A stretch of DNA of 64,000 nucleotides. It comes from Trochalopteron elliotii (lineage: Eukaryota; Chordata; Aves; Passeriformes; Leiothrichidae). Shown one piece after another: positions 11,047-22,448 of the stretch. The stretch lies in assembly GCA_024734555.1 (NCBI GenBank), contig JANPWX010020521.1, positions 171,497 to 235,496 of the forward strand. The letters are read 5' to 3'. Below the pieces are notes generated by a model, which saw nothing but the letters and a program-made list of their open reading frames with translations, made no database searches and was not told the origin of the DNA. Positions within the stretch are counted from its first letter, which is position 1; every line of letters begins with the position of its first letter. The translations under genes and the position numbers were made by a program.

Positions 11047-12919
11047 CTAATCTTTTTGAAAAATTTTCTCATCCTTTATTCTTTTTCTACAATCTCTTTT
11101 TAGGTGACCCTTCTTCTTGCAATAGTAACATTTAGGGATTTCCCTCTGAGATTCTCTGTTTTTGTTGGGAGGGACCAACTGTTTCCTTTGCATTGTTTTT
11201 GTTGTGTCCCAGGAGCGTTTATGTTTTTGAACCTTCTTTACTGCTGCGACTAATACCTTTGCTTGCAGTTTTTGTTTTTCCTCATCCCTCCTCATATATA
11301 TCTTTTGGGCTTCCTTTAATAATTCTTGTAAACTTTTCTCCTGCTAGTTGTCTATTTTCTCCAATTTCTTTCTAATGTTCTTCTAGGATTTTGCCACAAA
11401 CCGAGTTTTTAACAAGACTTTTGATGATGGGAGAATTGCGGTCTGTTTTGGAGTATACCTGCAAGCTTTTCCGAAGACGGTCTACCCACTTCGAAGGAGT
11501 CTCATCTTTCCCTTGGCATTCTCTGAATACTCTGCTGATATTTTGACCCCTTGGCATCACCTCTCGTATACCTTGGACAACCATGTTGCTAAGGTCCATC
11601 ATGTTTCGCCTCCTCTCCTCAGTTTGGGCAATCCAACTTGGACTTTGATTTGGCCGTTTTTGTTCCCCCAGGGTTCCTTGGGGGTTGCAGCACTCCCAGT
11701 CTCGTATACTTGCTTGTCTTATTAGGTGCCCTTTCCTTGTTATTGAAAAATGATCTTAAAATTGAGGTAAGGTCTTCATAAGTGTAGATACTAGTCCCCA
11801 GAAATTCATCTAGCTTGTCTGCCACCCCAAAGGGATCATCCATTAACCACCCCATTTCTTTCTTGAATGCCCTTACATCTCTTGTGTTTATTGGTACATT
11901 AACAAATTCAATAACTCTTGGTGCTGTGGGCACCTCCCTTAGGGGAGAAGATTGTGCCTGTCCTCCTCATTTTCGCTTTCATCCTCATTCATCTTTCTCG
12001 CTTTGCGTCGAGTCTGGCTTGCTGGTGGCGAACTATTTATGATTTTAGTTTTTGCCCTGGCTGACTGTGAGGCCAATGGAGGTGGAGGGAAAAATGAGGG
12101 AAGGATCGGGTTTTGCGCTTGGGGGGGAGGGATCTTTGGAGGTGGTGTAGGAATCAGGGACGGAGAGAGCGAAGAGGCTTGTGGGAATTGTAGTTCCGGG
12201 ATTGGAGAAGATACCGCCCCCACGGGTTGTGGGGACAGTGTTGCAGTTTGAGATAGCATTGGGGGAGAGATGGGAAGGGACACCTGGGCAGGCGGTTTCT
12301 CAGGAGGCAAGGGTAAAAGAGGGGATTGGAGTTGGAAAGTCCCCTGTGTACTTGGGAGTGGGAGAGAGGCGGGAGTCGGGATTAACATGCTGCCAGACCC
12401 CGATGGAGGTACGAACGCTGACGTTGCTTGATTCATGGACCCAGGGGGAGCAGACGGGGAAACTTGAGCTTGTACGGGCGGTGGCACAGGCATTAGGTAT
12501 GGGGGAGGGAGATTATCAAGTGGGTCCCACTCCTCCCTTCAAGCCTTCATTCTCTTTTTAGTTTTTATTGTGAACAACCCAGTCCTAGGTTTTTCCTAGA
12601 GTTTTGCGTACTCTTCCTCCTCATGGTCTTGCAGTTTCTTGTTACTCCCATATTCACCCAAAGCCTTGCAGGTCCATTTTTCAAAAGTTCCAAACACAGG
12701 CCAAATCACATGACTACTTATCTCTTTCCCTCCCCAAACCTCCATACAATAGTGTATCATTTTTATCTTAGATTTTCCTTTTCTTTTGGTATAGTCTTCC
12801 CAGTGCTCTAGCATCCACCCCAATGGACTATCTAGGGGAATTCTGAGCGCGCTGCTCTCCTCCCCTAAAGTGTGTTTCTCCTGGATCTCCTTGCGGAGTT
12901 TGCTCTTTCTTTGCCCCAT
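11047..12919 (-). pseudogene. gag: gag pseudogene (matrix, PPPY domain, capsid, nucleocapsid)
   Basis: Gag would build the virion core. On the minus strand: matrix frame 12919-12596 starts MGQ, giving a glycine suited to myristoylation, and ends at a TAG. The same frame reopens after a second stop and contains PPPY at 12508-12497, then a Pro-rich segment to 11939. Capsid N-terminal part lies in a shifted frame (11933-11619). Capsid C-terminal part is in another (11602-11372) with a major homology region, Q-x3-E-x7-R, at about 11515-11477. Nucleocapsid (11295-11047) has one zinc knuckle, C-x2-C-x4-H-x4-C, at 11130-11089. At least three frame changes and two stops inactivate it. I chose 12919 as the start because the MGQ N-terminus sits where expected, about 0.7 kb downstream of the primer site. 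Confidence 0.93.
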
Positions 12920-13631
12920 ACTTACCTTTTAAAGTCTTCGTGAAGGACTTCCTTTGTCTCTCCCAATTGAGACCTAGGGGTTTTCTTTGACCCCTTCCCG
13001 AGTGGGCTTGTGTTTTACCGGATTACTTACCCTTCTAGCGAGCTGAGCTGGGGGTCCTTTCGTTTGGCGATGAGCCTTTCCCTCTTGGGTGTTGTTCGTG
13101 GGCTTTTAAACAGCCTTGGGCTAAAAAGGTTTACCAGTTCCCGAACTTCGAGGAATGTCTCCTTCCCTTTCTATCATCCTGTGATTGGTCCCCAAAACCT
13201 CCCCGTGTTTTTGATTTTACGAGAAAAATGAGTTTTATCTCGAAGCGCTTCCTCGTCAACCAGACAATTCCCTTGTGGGAGGATGGAAACATGGCCTTCA
13301 GGTCCACACTTGTTTCGTGATGATATCACATCTCATTCACTCGCTCAATCACTCCCACTCAACTAGCAATACTTACAGCTCCTTTTCTTGCGTGGCTTTC
13401 TTCCTGCACGTAGACTTTTACGAGTGAAAAAATTTCGCGGTTTTTGAGGACCTCCCCAGGTCTTCCCTGAATTCTGATTTTTGGATCTTGAGGCCTCTCT
13501 TTTTATTGTGTGGCTTTGACCTAAATTTATTTGGAATTCAATCAGTGCTACAGGGTCTCCCGCTCTGTGGGGCCACTGAAAAATCAGTGGGGGCGCCTCC
13601 CGCACACAGGGGCTCTCGTAGCACTGGGATT
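12920..13631 (-). other. Proviral leader (5' untranslated, packaging region)
   Basis: About 710 bp between the primer-binding site and the gag ATG, read on the minus strand. By position it would hold the splice donor and packaging signal. I did not identify either element with confidence. Open frames here (for example 13363-13644 on the minus strand) have no recognised domain. Confidence 0.6.
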
Positions 13632-13651
13632 GAATCTGAGTCACGGCACCA
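13632..13651 (-). other. Primer-binding site, tRNA-His type
   Basis: Three bases inside the 5' LTR, the plus strand reads GAATCTGAGTCACGGCACCA. From memory this equals the 3' end of vertebrate tRNA-His (including CCA) with a single mismatch. The minus strand (TGGTGCCGTGACTCAGATTC) is therefore a tRNA-His primer site, as in human ERV-H-like class I elements. The short spacing to the LTR is normal. Confidence 0.88.
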
Positions 13652-13696
13652 ATTTGTTATAAATGAAAATTAGCCAATTGGACAAAAAGAATAAAT

Positions 13697-13702
13697 TTTA
13701 TT
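13697..13702 (-). terminator. Polyadenylation signal of the proviral LTR
   Basis: AATAAA on the minus strand, about 130 bp downstream of the TATA-like box, at the usual place for the U3/R region of a class I LTR. The same hexamer is present at 24410-24415 in the related solo LTR. Confidence 0.7.
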
Positions 13703-13829
13703 CTTCCATTTTAAAATCCGTCTGAGACAGCCATGAAAACAACATTCGAATGTTGGGTGAAACAGATGACCAGCAGCAGGGCTGCTATCTCACACTGTTC
13801 CATGATTTTTTGGTGTTTGGGTCCAGGTT

Positions 13830-13835
13830 CTTATA
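13830..13835 (-). promoter_or_regulatory. TATA-like box of the 5' LTR
   Basis: TATAAG on the minus strand, conserved with TATAAG at 24277-24282 in the related solo LTR. Its order relative to the AATAAA makes it the likely viral core promoter. In the 3' LTR the same site reads TATAAA. Confidence 0.6.
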
Positions 13836-14300
13836 CTGTATTTTGTGCCTCCCAGCAGCGGAGGTATTGTGTCTTTAGATTCAAACCCAGTCTTTTCACT
13901 TGGTGATGAATCTTGAACAGATTTCCCAGCACTGGAACATGTTTGAAAGGATTTTCCGTGAATCCTCTTCTGGGATGTTGATTTCTTCAAATTCAGTGTC
14001 CACCCTCAAGATTGGTATTGATGAGTTGATGGTTCAGATGTACAAGATCTGATTAGCTCAGGGAGTGACATCCTGGTGAGCTACCCTTTTTCTCGTGCAA
14101 ATTGAAGCGATAATTTGCCACTTCACAATTCACAAAGCATGTCCTAGTATTTGGGAAACACCTCTTCCATTCCAAGAACCAAAGTTTACTTTACATTTAC
14201 AAAGTTACAAAATATAACATTTCTAATACATTCTATAATTTACTACATTTATTGTATCTTCTATATTTTATTACACCAATTTACCATCATATTTATCACA

Positions 14301-14305
14301 GTGTG
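14301..14305. repeat. Target-site duplication (right) of the retrovirus
   Basis: GTGTG, identical to 3645-3649. Confidence 0.85.
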
Positions 14306-16623
14306 GATTAGGATATTTTTCCAAACTGGGATGTAGTTCAAACAGCTGATATTGATTTGTCAGCATATTACACAGTGTTTTTCAAGCTCCATAGCAACCT
14401 TCTCCTCCCTTCTGATTTTAATTCAATACTATAGCAAGCCTTCCATGGTAAGGCTGAGGCAACAAGTGGGAAACTGAAATAGAAAAGTATAGATGTGATA
14501 AACAAAAATAATTTTTTTTTTTTTTAAACAGATCTTCGAAGTTTTCCTCCATTTTCCTCCACCTTTTTTTTTTAATTTGCACTACTTACATCTCTGGCTT
14601 TCATAAGAAAATCTGACTACAGTGGCTTTCCACTGTTCACAGGAACTAAATAACTATGAACACAGGAACTAATAATAAGCGTGTGGCTCAGTAATGCTGG
14701 GCTGATTCTGCTGCACCAGAGCTTGTCACAATGGAGAATGAGGTGGAGATGTTGAAAATACGCTTTGGCAAAATTGAAAATTAACACATCAAAATTCCCT
14801 TCTTTATCTGAAAAATGCAATGCTGCCAGAACCTCACTTACTAAATTAGCCTATTCTGGGTTGGTTTTCTCACGCACAGTTAACAGCATGAACAAAACTG
14901 TGTTATTTGTAACAACATCTCCTATTGTGAACTACCATGTTTGGATTGTGTTATCATAGTCCTGGTCTTCTGAGTGATATTTGCAAGTTTTTGGAAGGGC
15001 ATCTGAATTCCTGCTTTTCCTTTGATTTTTACATAAATAAATAAAGCAAACTAACAAACAAAACTCCACAGTCTAAACAAATTATTAATTCATTTAAATG
15101 CATCTATGAAGGAGAATTTGTTGTATGTTATCCTGGAGTAGACTGGTACAATAAGCCTGGCTGTAATGATTAGGGGATTCAGCGGCAAAAAGAATGACAA
15201 GGAGATTCTGTTAGAACTGTAACTTCACTAATCCATGCGTGTCGAATTTACAGTGATACAAGCCAAAAAGAAACTAACACCAAACCAAACTAAAAACAAA
15301 CAAACAAAGCCAAACAAAAACAGAAACAAACAAACAAAATTATAAATAAACTAACATTAAAAAATCTTAAAAATATCTACTTCCACTTTTCCAATCTACT
15401 TACTCTTCTGAGCATGTATGCACATCATCGCCCTGTACAGTGAATTTTAGCATGTGTATGAAAGCTGACATCTCTGTCTGGGAGACATTTTGCCCCACTT
15501 TTGTAATTACCTTTTAAGAACATGAAGGATCTGTGAGATCTTTGAGATATTCAATGTTGCTGAAGAAGCAGGGCACAGCTTTGGGTTGTTTGAACCCTGC
15601 AAATCCAGGGTTCGTTGGAAACACAGGAACAATTGCATTTACCTGCAAACTCTCCCAGGAGAGACTTCTGATTTTCCTTCCCCTTCAGCCTTGTCACAGG
15701 TCAGGAATCACTTTAGTCATGCTTGTTCCTCTGCAGAGTCCAGAGGGAAACGCAGGGGGAGTGTGGGGAATGTAGGCAGCAGCACTTGCTGTGCTTCGAA
15801 AGAAAACAGTCTTAGAAATGGTGCAGAGCTTCACGGAGGGAGCTGTGAGCAGCCACATGTAGAAAATGGAGAATTATGTAGCTAATAATGGCAAACCCAT
15901 TTTGTCATTAATTTCTCATCACTCTGGCCTCACTCTCTCAGAAGGTGATTAATATCTTTTTGATAGAAGAATATAGTAGTAAAGCAGGAATCCTGCCAAG
16001 AGGCCCGTGAGTGATTGTGCAGGGCAGTAATTATTCCAGAAAGTGACAACTGCAGATGATTTCATGGGCATATTGTGGATGGCCAGAGTGCACAAGCTCT
16101 GGCAACATCAGGAGATTGGGCAGCCAAGCCACACCACCCAGAGGAGACTTTAGACCACCAGTGGCATTCAGGTGTGGCTCAGTGCAAGAAGCCCTTCAAG
16201 ATATTCTGACTGGAAACAATAGGAGGGTGCCTTTATAAACACTTTTTCCACTGGCTTTGCAGAGAATATGATTTCATGATGTGGAAGGAAAGGGGCCTAA
16301 TGTGAAGTCTCAAACACGGATAGCTGGAGAGTCATTAAGCCAACCAATGACTACTCGTAATTACACACTGTGAGGAAAGAACAGGATGTGGGGGTAAGGC
16401 AGCACTTTTCTGGGACAAACATTGTTGCTCTGGCTCCTGAAAATAAACACAAGTCAAGTGTAGGAATGAGGTTGAGGTCATGGACTGTAGAGGGGAAATC
16501 AAGACAACCAACAGCCCCCAAAGCTCTCTGAACCATTTCCAGAAGGAAAAGCAGACTGCACATGGTATCTGATTGTGGGGGTGCATTTTTAGTTTAATAT
16601 CTGTTCATAAATTAATGTTCCAT
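14306..16623. other. Non-coding, no gene recognised
   Basis: AT-rich, single-copy-looking sequence with a T-run at about 14511-14525 and an (AAAC)n-like stretch at 15271-15340. Open frames are short and domain-free. Confidence 0.5.
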
Positions 16624-17150
16624 TGTAAAATGGTTTGTTCTTTGTACCCCTTCTGTTACTTGCATTTGGCTTCTCCCTGCCCTCTCCCCAGCTACAGCTT
16701 CCTGATTGGTTGTTCCCTAGTTCTCCCCCTCCAGTGACAGTTATGTGTCAGTCTTTATGTTATGCAACCACCTGGTCCTGTCCATCACTTGGGGGCTTCT
16801 CCCTGCGTCTAGAAGATTCTAGGAGAGGAGTTGAGTGATTGGGCAGAATCCAGGCTTCCCCCTCCCACTTCCCTGTGATTTGTTACTATGTTTGTCTATT
16901 ATGTTGCTAGCGCCTTCTCTGCTGAACCCTGTTGGTCCCTGGTTGAACCTTCCCTTGTGTTCCACCTCCTTTTAAAAGTTCCTCCCCGAGGACTGATCCT
17001 GTCTCTCCTGAGGCAGAGGTCCTGAGGTGAGGCCTCCACGCCAATAAACTCAAGTTGACTTAGCCTCTTGAGAGTCCCTTCTTTCGTCCTCTCATAGTCT
17101 CGCTAGCGCTTCTGACAAACCAAGTGGCACTGGTTTGCAGCAGTGTTGGG
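16624..17150 (+). mobile_element. Solo LTR, family C, copy 1
   Basis: It starts TGTAAAATGGTTTGTTC and shares by eye the whole layout of 38016-38503 (and of the inverted copy at 49221-49674): a 'gtcctgtcc-atcac' block, a 'gagtgattgggcagaatccagg' block, a TTTTAAAAG TATA-like box near 16970, a 'ctgaggcagag' block and an AATAAA near 17043. The right boundary is uncertain (17115-17155), and no matching duplication was found. No internal retroviral sequence flanks it. Confidence 0.75.
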
Positions 17151-17322
17151 GCTGGCCGAGCTTGGGACCATGGACACCACTGCACCTAGTGTGCATAGAA
17201 AGTGAGAAACTTAACTCCAGGGTGGGGAAAATTAATTTGCATAAAGGTACCCCCACAAAGCCTGGGACACAGGACCCTGGACACCCCATGGGCTGGATCA
17301 ATGCTGGCGCTAGGACCACTGA

Positions 17323-17541
17323 TTCTCCTTTTTCCTTTTCCTTTTCCTTTTCCTTTTCCTTTTCCTTTTCCTTTTCCTTTTCCTTTTCCTTTTCCTTTTC
17401 CTTTTCCTTTTCCTTTTCCTTTTCCTTTTCCTTTTCCTTTTCCTTTTCCTTTTCCTTTTCCTTTTCCTTTTCCTTTTCCTTTTCCTTTTCCTTTCCCTTT
17501 CCCTTTCCCTTTCCCTTTCCTTTTCCCTTTCCTTTTCCTCC
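17323..17541. repeat. (CCTTTT)n hexanucleotide tract, pure pyrimidine
   Basis: A perfect CCTTTT repeat to about 17492, then a (CCCTTT)n variant. The plus strand has no purine for 219 nt. The strand is purine-only on the other side, so a triplex (H-DNA) structure is possible. It creates long spurious low-complexity open frames in several frames, which are not genes. Confidence 0.97.
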
Positions 17542-20500
17542 ACTCCTCCTTCCCCCTTTCCCTTTTTCCTCCCTCTCACTCCTTCCTCCCTCTCTCCCTG
17601 TTTCAATCCATCGCACTCTCTTCCCTCCTAGAAGCCTGCTCCATGTGCCCACATTCACAGCTGCCTGTCTCCGTCTCTGATTTCAGGTGCTCACTCACAC
17701 TGCAATGTAAGCAATGTAAGTGTCATAGTATCAATGAATAATGTGTACAGAAGTGTTTGGGTTTCCCATCAGGCCTTTATTCTGGACTAACTGTACCTGG
17801 GAATTTCCTGCCCACAGACTCTGTCTGGCACTGAACAAATTTTGGCAATTTTTTTTAATCTACAAAACAGAGTAGCCTGATACAAACTTTTGCCAGTGGT
17901 CTCTTGAGAGAATTTGTTCTTGAGCCCTTTCTAGCAGTTATTTTAAAGACTGTTAGTTGACAGGAGACAAAATGATCCAGATAAGACTTTGTGAATCTAC
18001 TGAGAAGTGCTTCGGCACCTGGGAAGTTTCTCTGAGTTACTGCTCTAGCCTAGAGATAACATTATCATGTTTTGATACTGCTGTCTCTGATAGCTTAGAG
18101 TGGAATAAACAGAGACCGAAGGACAGAAAAGAACTGGAAGGAAGGCCAAAACACACAATCAAATTATGAAACCAGTGTCATGTATTTTTTAAGCAGGGTT
18201 TCTCTTTTTCTTTCTCCTGAATTGAGTTCTGCTACCTAGGGGAAGAATCTGCAATGTGTGCAAACATTTCAGGTCCCACTATCTAAAAACTTCTACAATA
18301 ATAGCAGACTTCCAGGGTTCCAGAATTGTTGATTATCAGATTCTGGGAGCTCGGATTTAAATAATGGATTGCATCCAATTGTGTGCCCTGGGTAACTATT
18401 GACAATCCACTTCAAAATCTTAGAAATTGCCAGGAGCTACTCTTCAGTTTATTGATTATTTTGTCTCTTATATGTGTGGAGTAAATAGAATATAAAACTT
18501 TAGGTGTACCCCTAAATATTTGCACAACTATAAACATCACTCCATCCCTAATTCTAGCCTTAAATGAAAATTGTAACCCTAAACCAAATTATAAAAGCTC
18601 CCCTTAAACCCCTAAACCCAACCCAGGGCAGCCTCTGCCAGTGCTCAGTCACCTGCACAGAGGAAAGATGTTTGCTGATGATGATGCAGCCTCCTGAATT
18701 TCAGTTTGTGCCAATTTCTTCTTGAGGAGGGTCTGGTTCCATCTGCTTTGCATCCCCTCTTCAGAAAAGTGTGTTCCACATACTCCAGAGAAAATCCATT
18801 GTTAACTGAATTCCCATCCAGCTGAGAGAAATAATGACTTCTTGTAAAATAATTAGAGAAATTGTGGACCATCTGCCAGAATACTCAATTAGAATAGACC
18901 TCAAATTGCCCTTCACATGTTGTAGTTCATTGACAAAAGTACCTGAAAATCTTGATGGATTAAACATTCTTTTGGCTGCTCCTGTAGACACGTAAAAGGA
19001 GAAAATCCTAACATTTGAATACTCTCTTCCCTATGTTTGAGTAAGTAATTTTCTGAGTTGTAATGATTGTTGATGATGTTTGCCCAGCTCTTGATGGGAC
19101 AAGGGGAAGGCAAGTTCATTGAATTTTTTTTCCGTCCCTGTCTATTCTCCTGTGCAATGAGCATGAAATTTGTTCTACCTTTGGGTGTCTTGTTTAGAAG
19201 GAGCAATAGCACAATAATCTGTCAATATTTACATTTCACAATGTATGCAGCTTCCCAGCTGTAAGCAAAATTTCTGTTGAGTTAAATTTGAGATGGTATA
19301 AACCAACCAGTGCACAGTGAACTATGAAATTTGCTTTTGTAGTCAACCACTTTCTATAATATAAATAAAATAATTATTCTTGGAGCATAGATTATGAAAG
19401 TCACACTGGTTACATTCCTGCTTTTTCATGGAGGTTTTTATGGCATCTCCTATTTTCTTCTAACTCCTCCTTTTTTTAAAAAAATAAAAGTTCCCACAAT
19501 ATGTTTCCATGATGGTAGTGATTTCTGCAGTTTTCTTTTGTATTTTTTCTGTAACTCAATCCTATGAGTTACATTCATAACAGAATAATTTCTGTTGTGA
19601 CCTAGGATTAACAAAATCAAGATTTTTTATGTTTAAAAAGGAGAAAAAGAAATAAAATACACAGGATAGGGGAGAAGAAGTCTGTTAACAGCAGCTTATA
19701 CTGAGAATATTTGGAACATGGACTGAAAGGAAAAATTGCTAGGAAGTGGGGCACATTTAAAAAGACTGGGCAATTCATAGAGGGAGAAATGGAAATAGAG
19801 AAGAAACGAGATCAAGTGCAATTTGTAATAACCTACAGCATATGAATGGACATGGTAGATATTAATCTGCTTCATATAGAGGGCCATAAACTTCTCAGTA
19901 TTCTATATTTTAATAGAATTTTAAATATGTAAATATTTAAATATGTACATATTTACATACATATGTAAATATGTATTTTAATATATCTTTTATATATATA
20001 TTCATATTATATATACACACCTTCCTCTTGTCTTGTATCCTTTAAATGATTTCTTTTTTTAAGAAAAAAATTATGGCTTTCTGAAAAAATGTAGCATTCA
20101 GGGATATTTGCCTAAGAAGGATAATTAAAAATATTAATAAATAAGTTTTATGTTTTCTGTGTCTTCCTTTTTTGGGACTCTTATAGCACTGAGAATTATG
20201 TTATGAGTTTAGACATCTCTCGGTGAAAACTAACGTCCCAGAGCTTTAAATTCTTCAGACGTTGCTGTTTTGCTGCTTCTTTCCTTCTCTTGAACAAACC
20301 ATGCATGGCTAAACCACTCTAATTTGAGTCAAAATCAAGCTATATGGCCTAATATTGTATGATTAGCCCATCAGCATAATAAATATGTGCAGGATTATAT
20401 GGTATTATGGCATTTAAGTGCAGGGCTCTGTATTTTGTTGAATTCTTGCTGAATTTCTTGTCTGCTGCTGAGTGGTGCCAAGGAGGGCTCACAGGGACAG

Positions 20501-21022
20501 CCAGAGGCAGCACAGCTGGTTGGGTTGAGCTCCTGCTACCAGGGGCACCCTCACTCTGTCAGCCCCGTTTCACCCTTTTCGGTGAGTCTGGGAGGTAATT
20601 TGAATTACCAAAGGAAGTGGCTTTATCCTGGCGTGAATGAGCACCGTGCCTGATGGAACTTCAGCTCAGGCATCGGTTGTTATTGTGCTAATTGAAATTC
20701 TCCTCTTGTCATTAAGTGAACTGCTCTGTCTATAACAAGAATGTTGATTTAAAGAGGGTAAATTTCTCTGTTAGCATGTTTGGAACAACAAACCATTACT
20801 TTCAGTAGCCAATCTTTGCATACTTCTTCAGTTCTTTCCAGCTCTTTTTCCAGTCCTGGTGAAGAAAGACATCTATGAAATGCTTAAATGTTTGTCAGGT
20901 CTCTGTCCATGTGTTAGGTCTGGACAGGATTACAGATCCTAATAAGTAAGTTCCCTCTTCTAACTCCAGATTTTCCTCCCTCCAAGCAGTTTGCTGTATG
21001 TCCAGGAGTATTTTGTGTACTG
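17542..21022. other. Non-coding, no gene recognised
   Basis: About 3.5 kb of AT-rich sequence. It includes an alternating A/T palindromic stretch at about 19910-20030, with an exact 18-bp palindrome at 19938-19955. No domain-bearing open frame was seen. Confidence 0.5.
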
Positions 21023-21100
21023 CAAAATTTTTTGTTGCTTTTTGTTTGGCTGGTTGGTTGGTTGGTTTTTGTTGGGTTTTTTGTTTTGTTTTTGTTTGTT

Positions 21101-21132
<32 letters not shown>

Positions 21133-21190
21133 GAGTGATTTTCTGGGCCGTATGCAAAAATATTTTTCTTTTTTTGTCACNNNNNNNNNN

Positions 21191-21233
<43 letters not shown>
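21023..21233. repeat. T/G-rich low complexity, G-run, assembly gap and (TG)n microsatellite
   Basis: TTTTTG-type sequence leads into a run of about 17 G near 21118-21134, followed by ten N at 21181-21190 and a (TG)n of about 43 nt (21191-21233). The gap presumably marks failed sequencing or collapse at this simple repeat, so local lengths are unreliable. Confidence 0.9.
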
Positions 21234-21237
<4 letters not shown>

Positions 21238-21963
21238 GAGGTAGTGACAGTCGCCCATAACTTGGAACCTGTGCTTTTTATCCTTGTAGTACTGGCAAAA
21301 GAAGAAAAACAATTTTGGTTTTGGCATAGTGGTTGGCTTTAATGGACCCAGTACCTATCAAAAGTGCAAAATAACAACAAAAATACAGTCTTCAGCTGCA
21401 GAGGTCCATTCTTCTCCATTTAGATTCTCAACATTTTCTTTCTTATTCCTTCCTAGCCTTACCTGTATTAGCCTCATACACAGACTCTTAGTTTGAGGGA
21501 AGCGTAACATTTTATGAAATAATTAGGTGAAATAAGCTGCTTTTGTCAAAACATTTAACAATTTAATTGGAGAACTCATTCAGAGCAGAAGTATGAAAGG
21601 ACTTCAAATAAAATCTACTTTACATCATCAGTTTATCCAGCAGTGTTGCTTCAATTCATTGATTTGTCAGTGGCTTTAAACACAGTTGCACCAGTAATCT
21701 GCAAATGTGATGGATCAAATCAGGGCAGACCAAATCAATGAATCTCCTTTGCCACAATTTTTACAGGGCTAGGGCTGGCCAGCTTGAGGACAATTAGACC
21801 TTCAGAAGCCTACTGTCCTCTCTGAGACTGACTTCAGTGTTGATCTTTATCAGGGAATGTAGCTATGTCTTGTTCAGACTGTTCTGCAGGGCAAAGATTA
21901 AAAAAAAAAAAAGCAACGTATTTCTCCACAAGTGTTTGTGCTTGTGAGAAAAATGGCAGGAGA
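21234..21963. other. Non-coding, no gene recognised
   Basis: Single-copy-looking sequence with an A-run at about 21899-21912. Nothing recognisable. Confidence 0.45.
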
Positions 21964-22448
21964 TGATGTTTCCTCCTTTAAATGCCTTTATTAAAATATC
22001 AGCTCTTTTAGAAACAGGCACCTGGGGGGTGGGGTGGCCTCCACCGTAGTGCTGAGAAGGAGGCGGGGGCTGGACACTCTGCTGCTGCACACAGCTGAGT
22101 GGGGAATTAGCCTTCCCCCCTCATGGGAGCATGCTCCTGACAATTCCGAGTCCAATGTGATTTCCACTGATGAGTTGGATGTTCAGATTGCCCTTCTGGT
22201 CACTTCGAGATCAAAATTCTAGGCATCGGTTGGCTTCTACTTTTCCGTCTTTATTGCCGCTATTTGTTTTGTTTTAATTGGTTGCTAAAGAGTCTTAATT
22301 ACTGCTTGTTTTGGAAATTGCCCCAATTTTCCTGATGCGTTGCATCTTGGGATCTTTAATTACCATAAGGGGTGTTAGGGGCAGTGGGGGTGAGATAACC
22401 AGGCAGGATGGAGAGATGTAGGAGTCTTACATTGCCATGGAAACAACA
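21964..22448 (-). mobile_element. LTR-like fragment, family H, copy 1
   Basis: It resembles 40145-40865: both have a 'cctttwaatgcctttattaa' block near the left edge (AATAAA on the minus strand) and a right edge ending in ACAACATTC. In the second copy that edge adjoins a polypurine tract, so by analogy this is a minus-strand LTR. Boundaries are by analogy only and no duplication was seen. Confidence 0.5.

Larger units (their letters stand above)
3650..14300 (-). mobile_element. Full-length class I (gammaretrovirus-like) endogenous retrovirus, inactivated
   Basis: A 10,651-bp provirus read on the minus strand in the order 5' LTR (14300-13655), primer site, gag, protease/RT/RNase H/integrase, env, polypurine tract, 3' LTR (4295-3650), all inside a GTGTG duplication. 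Class I assignment rests on a gag start with an MGQ myristoylation-type N-terminus, a PPPY late motif, one CCHC zinc knuckle, YVDD in RT, an integrase C-terminal GPF-type segment, and an env with a CWIC motif in SU and a cysteine cluster in TM. Every reading frame carries stops and frameshifts, so it cannot encode a complete Gag, Pol or Env. The two LTRs differ at about 69 of 646 aligned positions without gaps, which implies an old insertion, but part of that divergence is strand-biased and should not be used for dating. A second LTR family is inserted in env. Confidence 0.96.
13655..14300 (-). repeat. 5' LTR of the retrovirus
   Basis: 646 bp with TG...CA ends, adjoining the primer site, hence the 5' LTR on the minus strand. 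On that strand a TATAAG box lies at about 13835-13830 and an AATAAA at 13702-13697. It is the less altered LTR: at many sites where the two LTRs differ it agrees with the related solo LTR at 23802-24460. Confidence 0.95.

Noticed and set aside
11044..11130. Programmed -1 frameshift between gag and pol
   Set aside because: No convincing slippery heptamer is visible near the gag stop, and the gag frame has already shifted several times through indels.
17092..17741. Long open frames of 98 to 188 codons around the CCTTTT tract
   Set aside because: They are translations of a hexanucleotide repeat in several frames on both strands, with no non-repetitive domain.
18530..18625. Telomere-like CCCTAA words
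   Set aside because: Only scattered degenerate copies such as 'ccctaaacc'; no tandem array.
19910..20030. AT-rich palindromes as a replication origin or matrix attachment site
   Set aside because: The 18-bp palindrome at 19938-19955 is real, but simple AT alternation produces such palindromes by chance and nothing else supports a function.
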